Source of the DNA: Euonymus europaeus
Taxonomy: Eukaryota > Streptophyta > Magnoliopsida > Celastrales > Celastraceae
Length of the DNA stretch: 64,000 nt
Direction: 5' to 3'
Assembly: GCA_963580455.1 (NCBI GenBank)
Contig: OY756966.1
Coordinates: 18,913,001-18,977,000 of the forward strand
The position numbers and the translations under genes were made by a program. Positions 57,060 to 64,000 of the stretch are shown piece after piece. Positions within the stretch are counted from its first letter, which is position 1; each line of letters begins with the position of its first letter. Under the pieces are notes generated by a model. The model saw only the letters and a program-made list of their open reading frames with translations, was not told where the DNA came from and ran no database searches.

Positions 57060-57731
57060 TGTTGATGCTTCGGAAAATGACAAATGCACCTTAAGGAGGC
57101 TTGCATCTTCCTTTTGTTAGACGTGAGTACTTTATACAAAAGAAGTCCAGGATTTTTTCTTTTTCGTTTCATTGATATGAAGGAAGTCAGACAGATTATG
57201 GAAGAAATTCATGAAGGAGTATGCGGCACTCATTCAAGTGGCTATCCAACGACAAGGAAAATATTACGGGCACACTACTATTGGATCACCATGAAGAGAG
57301 ATTGTATCGACTACGCGGTTAGATGCCACAAGTGCCAAATTTATGCCAATAAGACTCATGTTCCAGTGCACCCACTACACGTATTAGCATCACCTTGGAG
57401 GAAGCGAAATGGGTTCGAACTCGGTACGAACATTTACATTTCATTGAAGAAAGAAGGTTAGGGGCGTTACGTAGAGGACAACTTTATCAGAGGTGAATGA
57501 TAAGAGCACATGACAAGAAAATGCACCCTCGTTGCTTTAGAGAAGGAGATTTGATATTAAAGATGATTCAACCACCGCAAAAAGGCTATCGTGGAAAGTG
57601 GACTCCCACCTATGAAGGACCGTATGTGGTAAAGAAAGCATTCTCCGGGGGTTTTAATTTTGACAAGGATGGATGAAGATGATTTACCTCATCCGGTGAA
57701 TGCTGACATTCTTAAGCAGTATTACGAGTAA
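57060..57731 (+). pseudogene. Integrase lacking its catalytic core
   Basis: The N-terminal zinc-binding part is clear (HEGVCGTHSSGYPTTRK, HYYW, CHKCQIYANK, 57200-57350), ending at an ASPW motif. Immediately after (about 57396) the sequence continues, in another frame, with the C-terminal text that normally follows the core (WVRTRYEHLHFIEERR) and then RGKWTPTYEGPYVV near 57590-57630. The whole DDE core, normally over 200 residues, is absent. It looks like a clean internal deletion, so this integrase cannot act. Confidence 0.8.
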
Positions 57732-59259
57732 AAAAAAAAAACTGGTCCTACTAGTGATTAGTGAAGGTTGATCTTTGCTTTTGATGGATTTTTTCCTCAC
57801 GTAAGCAAAAAAGAGAGATACAATATTGATTTCGTGACGTTAAAAGCAGTTAATTGAAAACGCACCAAAACTGGGGCAGTTTTTGGCGTACTTTATGCTG
57901 TGGGAGAGTTTCAACTTATTAAAAGAAGGAGGGCCTACTAACAGATATGGAGGATTCAAAGACAACCTCATGCAAGTCAAATTTGATCATTGTTAATTGG
58001 GTGCACATCAAAATTGGGGAAGTTTTGGGGTGCAATTTTCTGAGTTATCACAATTTCATCTTGGAGAAGTTCAGTTGGTTCTTCCTTCTCATGACCTTCT
58101 CATATTCTTGTATATATTTTAGTCTAAAAGAGCTTCTTGATTGCTACTCATCATTCTTAATAAATTAATGAGACTATTCATTTCTTCAGTTTTTATTACT
58201 TTTTTTCTCCACCTCTATACCCTACTTCCATTCCCACTCCATTTCCCAAAGTTATATCTTTGAATTCACATTGAGGACATGCATAGCCGTACTATTAAAT
58301 TTATCACTGACAAAGTTATGACAGGAATTGTGATGAGTGCATTTAGAACATTACTGTTGACAAGAAGTCAATGGACGTTGGCATCCCAAACAGAAAGGAT
58401 CTGAATTGAGAAACCTGTGGTCGAGATAGCAGAGGGAGATACCAGTCATGAAAATGGCAAAGGAGGCTTTGATGAACAAAAATTCCAAATTAAGAAATAC
58501 ACACACATGGCTGGTTACTGAGACTAGCTAGAAAAAAGGTCGCATGAGCATTGAGTTTTCAAGGGAAAAACGGTCTTCTGCTAATCAGACTACAAAATAT
58601 GTGTAGATGAACTTTACAAGTTAGTGGGACCATCCCAAGACAAAGCAGATTGGTCTAGCAATTCACAATTGTACGCGTGCTTGAGGATGACAAGTCTTAA
58701 AGAAGGCATACTTTCATTCATTAATTAGGCATTCATGATATATTAAAATAGGTCATTGCATGCATCATCATGGCAAATAAAGGGTTACAAGTTGCCCTAT
58801 CAAGAGGCTATAAACCCTGATCTGATCTTTCGAGCCATATTCACGCCTTGTCACTCGTACGCATACATTGGTAAAAAAAAAGGAAAAGAGGAGGGGCGAT
58901 TCTGACTTTCACCCTCTTTTTGACAAATTCTCGACCCTCCTTTAAATGTTTGGCCTCATCTAGCAAAATCATGCGTTCTCGTCACTGAGTGACGTTCTAG
59001 CCAACTTTGCCTTTCCTTCTTTGAGTCTCCGTCTTCATCATCTCTCTTTCATACACTCACTCTCTCATTACTTCCTCTCCCTATCAATTTTCTTCACTGA
59101 CACGACTACTCACCGTCATTCATCACAAATCTTGACTTAGTTAGACTTCATCTTTCACACCCATCTTTCCACCATCTATCACCTTTATTAGATCTACAGT
59201 CCTGCACAATTCGAATGGACAATAGTTCATGATCTCGCTCACGAGTGATCACTTTATTT
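57732..59259. other. Region between pol and extra frame, with stem-loop motifs
   Basis: Non-coding. The stem-loop motif at 57864-57889 (CACCAAAACTG, GGG, CAGTTTTTGG) and a weaker one at 58003-58032 lie shortly after pol. The frame at 57947-58168 is not supported. Confidence 0.5.
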
Positions 59260-60036
59260 GATAGGGTGGAGGTCATCCCTGAAAGGCGGATTGATCCGAA
59301 TATTCTATGAGATATTGGCACTTGATGGGCCATGCAATAACTTCAGGAGCATGCTATGTTATTTTTGATAGAACCAAACCCCGTAGGGGATTTACCATGT
59401 ATCCGCAAATAGTTTGAGATTTCTAACGCTACTCTTCAAGTTTTGCCTCTTAGTGCGAATACTAGACCAAGACCAGTTTATCAAGTTTCTGTAGTCGGTA
59501 TAAAACTCCAATTCACCATAGAAGACATATGCAAATGTCTAAAATATCCTTCTTCATACAAGGTGGCCATGGGCCTCGAAGTACCAATCTCTGTCACCAA
59601 AAGGAAGATCATCGACGACATGTGTAAGAGACGGATGTTTAAAAATGCTAATGCTACGCAGCGTTCATATTTACCACCAGAGATCTGGTTGCTGGATGAT
59701 GCACTCCGGCACAACCTCTGCCTCATTGGCCATAGCCAACAACAACAGGGTCGGATTCTTCATGCCTTATACTACATGTACAAAGGTACGTGGTTTGATA
59801 ATGGTGAGTTCTATTTGGAAACTATCCTAAAGGCACAAAGATTTATGAAGAACAAAAGGACGAAGATCAAAAAGATATATTTCCCGCGACTTGTTACTCG
59901 TCTGTTTTTCAGCAAAGGCATTCGCCATCCTCAGAGCCAGAGCTCCACATTATACCCAATAATTGTTATGAGGAAAAGCACATGGCGACAAAGCACCGCC
60001 CACATGGCCTCTGTTGCCAAGAGACAACAAGCATAG
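59260..60036 (+). pseudogene. Extra sense-strand frame, plant transposon protein-like
   Basis: Between pol and the 3' LTR, in the same direction as pol. The intact part (59443-60036) reads PLSANTRPRPVYQVSVVGIK, then FTIEDICKCLKYP, YLPPEIWLLDDALRHNLCLI, GRILHALYYMYKG and PRLVTRLFF. I recognise this as the 'putative plant transposon protein' type domain carried by several plant gypsy lineages. Upstream, 59260-59440 continues the same domain but with stops. Its function is not known. Its position downstream of pol is notable because, as I recall, Ogre's extra ORF1 lies upstream of gag. Confidence 0.6.
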
Positions 60037-60311
60037 ACCCCTGGGGCTGCATTACTACAGGAAGCATCTCGATCAGCCACTGAATCGACACCACCTGACT
60101 GTATTCAGGAAACTCATGAGCATCTGTTAGAGGCAAGACAAAAAAGATGGGAACACTTCCTAACTATTGCTGAAGAATATGGTGCATGACGAGGGGCACT
60201 ATAGTACTAGCCCGTGTCAAGAAATTCCTGCCTCAAGTTTCAGACCACTTTTTCACAATCGGTTGGGTTTCATTTGTGTCCAACCTTAGTTCAAAATCTT
60301 TTAAAAATATT

Positions 60312-60478
60312 TTCAGCCAAGCCGGTAATGACTGTAGTGATCCCGAACACTTTTATAAAAATAAATTTATATATATATAGATAAATTAAAACAATAAAAA
60401 AGAGAGAGAGTAAAAAATATCATCAATTAATTTTTCAGCCAAGCCGGGAATGACTGCAGTGATCCCGTGCATTTTTGA
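60312..60478 (+). repeat. 120-bp-spaced direct repeat before the 3' LTR
   Basis: TTTTCAGCCAAGCCGG.AATGACTG.AGTGATCCCG occurs at 60312-60358 and 60432-60478, with a few differences. Confidence 0.85.
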
Positions 60479-60536
60479 AATTCGGCCAAAATTTGATTTA
60501 CTAACCCTTTGCGCACCATTACTTTGTAAAGGTCAC

Positions 60537-60549
60537 ACAAAGGGGCAGC
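60537..60549 (+). promoter_or_regulatory. Polypurine tract of Ogre/Tat-like element
   Basis: ACAAAGGGGCAGC lies directly before the LTR start at 60550, where second-strand priming is expected. Confidence 0.6.
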
Positions 60550-61807
60550 TCTTATACCCCATTTTTGTCCGACTTCTCTTCCTATAAAAATGCAAAATAA
60601 TAATAATAATAATAATAAAGTAGAAAAAAATACATAAAACGAAAACAAAAATAAAAGGCCCAACCCTTCCCGCATTGGGTCCAAATGTTTGCAAGGAAAA
60701 AATGGATGTTACAAGCCCAACTACCCAAATAAACCTAACCCAAAGGCTGACACATGTCTTGGCCCAATTAGTTATACCAGGCCTAATTGCCCATTTGGCC
60801 CATCTCTCTCATGATTTGGCCCATCTCTAAGAAGTTTCCGATACATTAAAAGACATGACGGCAGGAGACAAGAGGTTGGTTTCTGCAGATGGAGAAAGCG
60901 GGTGGACTTAAAGGAAAAACAAGATCAGGCAGAGGTGGATGGTCAGGCGTGATTTCTGGAAAGGGACGAAAACTTGATTAAAAGAGCTCTAACAGAATTG
61001 AGGAGAGAAGTAGACAAAAAACCAAAAATGAGAGAGCAGATCAGTGACAGAGGAGAAAACGGAAACGGAGAGATCGAGCTCGATCCGGAAGAGAGAACCC
61101 AGAATACCATCATCACCACTAGACCCCACTTCATCACCCTCTCTTTCCTCAAACCCTCAACCGGCCAACCTCACTTCATCAACCTCTCTTTCCTCAAATC
61201 CTCAACCAGACCACCACACCTCATCCACCATCACCGGCGCCCATCTCACCATCGTCGTCACCCACCCGAGGCTCCTTCTACTTTCACATCCACCTTTGTC
61301 TTTTGGGTTCAATTTCTTTGAAGTTTGAAAGGTAATTTCCTACCTCTCCCTCTGTAACTCAAGTTTCTATGTATGCTGTTGAATTGTTTGATTTTGAAAA
61401 TGGGGTTGAATTTCTCAGATCTCTACATATCCTGTTGAAATTTTGTTTCTCAAAACTGGATCGAAGTTTTCATTGATGTGGTTTGGGAATGCTATGAATG
61501 TCTCTGTTACTATATTGTGGTTGTTTAGCTGTGCCTTGTGTTCTCCTGTATGCCTTGCTTCCTTTGTTTCTCCCTGATCTTGGCACATTGGAACCGGTCG
61601 GAGATGCACCATCAGATGTGAAGACTGGCCACCGTCGATCATGTACCAAAAGGAAGAAGAGTTATTGGGCCGGTGGTGATTGTAAGATGTTGGACGATTG
61701 GGCCGAGTAGGTGAATGTTTGGTTTGGGCCCTTTGGCTCATAAATTGATAATATATTGGGTCAATATATGTGGGCTGGTTTAATTTGTTTAATGGGCTAG
61801 TAGTTGG
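60550..61807 (+). mobile_element. 3' LTR of Ogre/Tat-like element (partial)
   Basis: Starts TCTTATACCCCATTTTTGTCC, matching the 5' remnant at 50284. It runs until a second, related LTR start (TGTTGTATCGC) at 61808. The end of this LTR is not seen, so the second LTR may have inserted into it. A 45-bp tandem duplication lies at 61127-61216. The frames at 60974-61328 and 61498-61710 are not supported as genes. Confidence 0.6.
61127..61216. repeat. 45-bp tandem duplication
   Basis: 61127-61171 and 61172-61216 share CACTTCATCA.CCTCTCTTTCCTCAAA.CCTCAACC. Confidence 0.85.
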
Positions 61808-64000
61808 TGTTGTATCGCAATTTTTGTCAAAGTCTAAAAGTCCACAAATTTTCAAACTTAAAAATTACAATTTACGAGTCCAAGATTGAGCCCATTTAAA
61901 ACCTTAGTCCAGGTAAATAAAAAGCCCGAACACAATTCATTTGTTTTATTTCTTATTTTTATGTCCAATAAGTGAGCCATTTAGGCTCAAAACAAATTGA
62001 TCCAATAAAATAAACCCGTTTGTAAATTAGTCCATTACCTAAACAACTACCCAAAATTAAACCTAAGGCCCGGCTGTCACAATGACCCAGCCCAAATCCT
62101 TAAGTGTTTAGTAACCAAGATGTTGGAAGCCCAGCCCAAACTCATAATGGCTTAGTAACCTAATACTAGAACCGGCCCACGTTTGTTAAATCCTAATACC
62201 AGAAGATGAAACGCAGAAGAGAAACGAAGGAGAGAGAGAGGGAGAGTACCGTCCCACCAGAAGAAACGGGAGGAAGAAAAAAGGCGCCGGAGATTTTGAA
62301 AATAGGGAGAAAGAGGCGGAAATTCAAAAGAGAGATTCGAAAGTAGCAAAAGGGGGATTGGAGTTGAAATTAGGGGCCGTAGTTTGTGGATTTTAAGGGT
62401 AGATCGAGTCGGTGCTAGGGGTATAAAAGGACGGAATCGATCGCCAGCAGGGAACCTTCGGAGTTTGTGGGGCGGTTCTTCTTTCCTTTAATTTTGATTT
62501 TTCAGCAGAGGTTTTTTGGGTCGGTTGTTCTGAAGGGGGCTGGGTTCCTATCTTCTTTTGCTTCAGTTCTCTGCTTCGAAAGAGGGAAGGTTGAAAAGGG
62601 CGAAAGAGAAGAGATTGAGGGAGGGCATTTTCAATTTTTGGGAATTGTTTTGAGTGAAGTTTCCAAAGGGAACAACTTGGGGTTTGTTTTTGGCTTTTGG
62701 GAAAGGAGTTTCTGGAATTGCATGTTTGTGTGGGTGTGCTTTCTGAATTTGCTTAATATATGCTTGTTGCTTAAGTCGAAATTTCGATAACGTATAGGTC
62801 AAAAGAAGAACCCGTGCTTGCTTCTCATATGTAGTAAATTGTGCACCAATTTTTTTTTGCGTGTGTTGTTTGTGAATTTCTTGAGCCTGAGCTATTATAA
62901 TTTGGTCCTTGAATATTGGTGCTACCTTTGCATTACTGGTTACTATAGTTGCTATAATCTGTCTCTGTAAGGTCTCTCTTTTTAAATGACTCATTCTGGT
63001 AAAGTCGAACCAATGTTTTGTTGAAATTCCCATACTTTCAAACAAAATAGCTTAGGCTCGCTAGGTGACTTATAAACTGAGTGTAACTTGTGTTGATTTT
63101 TGGTGGAGTTTCACAGAGGTCCATATCATCTATACCATGTTAATGCTATCAAGAGTTCATTTGGGTTCATGATGATTGTACAGTGATGTATCTCTAAGTA
63201 GCTGAACATTAGGGTTATCTTGCTTTACTAGTATGCTGTGTTATCAATTCTTGCTTTCCATCTCATGTTATCTCTGATTTGATTCACCGCTGGGAGTCTC
63301 TGAACTTACTTGGTTTTGGGCGTAAGGTATATGTTGAAGACAAATTATTTCGGGTTTTATATGCCTTTGTCGTGATTCATGTATTACGGTTTGGTTTCCC
63401 ATTATGCAGATAAATGAGGGAATACTAGAACGATCTAACTTTTGGCTTTAACTTGATATGTTCCAGCTATAAATGGGTTGGAATGCTTTTATATAATCTC
63501 CTGTGTTTTGCCTTAGAATCATACACGTCCAACCCATAATTTAATCAACTAATAGTGGACATTCGTCTTTAGGTCTTAAAATAAATTCATAACGTTGTGC
63601 CATATAGATTATTTGAATTTTATACGTTTCATAGTTATGTATTCATATTGGCCCATTATCTCATATGCGGGAATTGGAAAAATTATCCGATGACGGAACC
63701 AAAATGGGAAAGCATTGGATGCTATCCCGAAAGGATTCTTGAGGAAATGATCTTACGGAATCGCAACCATTGGATGAAAAAGGATTTAATGAAGTGCGGA
63801 GCCTTCGATACGATAACCGACCCTTGGTAATGAATCATTATTTTTAATCATATTAATTTAATAGTATGGTTGAAACGATAAATTACCTAAATAAACACGG
63901 GAACCGAGTCCCTTTTACATGTGCTTATTTATATTATATGTTGATGATGTGTTTTATTTAAAATATGTTTTTTCCGTGCTATGTGATCATGTGTTTAAAT
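61808..64000 (+). mobile_element. LTR of same family as 5677-14509, opposite orientation
   Basis: Starts TGTTGTATCGCAATTTTTGTC and runs off the window. It is an inverted match to 14509 down to about 12520, including near-identical blocks (63118-63182 with 13279-13345; 63395-63475 with about 13130-13215). TATAAAAGG lies at 62422-62430. No primer site or internal region is reached. Confidence 0.75.
62422..62430 (+). promoter_or_regulatory. TATA box of the plus-sense LTR
   Basis: TATAAAAGG about 615 bp from the LTR start, the counterpart of the box at 13856-13864. Confidence 0.6.

Noticed and set aside
61415..61855. 146-codon minus-strand frame
   Set aside because: Lies across an LTR boundary (61808), has no recognised motif and no supporting signals.

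Overview
The window is intergenic, transposon-dense DNA from a flowering plant, most likely a eudicot. The reasons are AT-rich non-coding sequence, plant-type Ty3/gypsy (Tat/Ogre-like) and Ty1/copia elements, an L1-like LINE with a C-terminal RNase H, CACTA, hAT and PIF/Harbinger DNA transposons, and one intron-containing plant lipid-transfer protein gene. No bacterial operons, rRNA, tRNA genes or CRISPR arrays were seen. All calls come from reading the sequence; no database search was run.

Layout. 1-5656: retroelement-derived non-coding DNA with minisatellites, a conserved stem-loop motif and one unrecognised 148-codon frame. 5657-14509: primer-binding site and a long terminal repeat (LTR) of a minus-sense Ogre/Tat-like element, split by a ~6.0-kb LINE (5860-11869) with a 16-bp target duplication. 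14820-15930: decayed PIF/Harbinger transposase. 16320-17590: decayed gypsy gag. 17591-24108: decayed minus-sense Tat element that has lost most of pol but keeps part of an opposite-strand frame, and carries a 1.4-kb solo LTR (18779-20197). 24175-26340: copia fragment between two copies of that Tat family's LTR/gag junction. 27890-31532: non-autonomous CACTA element with a candidate captured multi-exon gene fragment. 31578-41330: young, nearly intact minus-sense Tat element with 5-bp target duplications, about 98% identical LTRs, gag-pro-pol, and a spliced opposite-strand gene with its own TATA box. 41336-44935: tandem and hairpin repeats. 45422-46669: possible solo LTR. 47008-47491: the only convincing host gene, a secreted lipid-transfer protein with two exons. 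47990-49203: hAT element with an 8-bp target duplication, inserted into one copy of a tandem duplication. 50284-61807: decayed plus-sense Ogre/Tat-like element with gag, protease, G-patch, RT-RNase H and an integrase lacking its catalytic core. 61808-64000: an LTR of the 5677-14509 family, in the opposite orientation.

How the parts relate. The LTR elements carry parts of one machinery: gag particle protein, aspartic protease, reverse transcriptase/RNase H and integrase. Several Tat-like copies also carry extra frames outside gag-pol. The youngest copy has an extra gene on the opposite strand with GT-AG introns and its own promoter; the older copy at 17591-24108 retains a relic of it although its RT, RNase H and integrase are gone. 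The most interesting signals are this opposite-strand gene, an LTR segment that recurs at the gag-protease junction, a CACTA element with a phased multi-exon coding fragment, and hairpin repeats whose two arms have changed together between copies.
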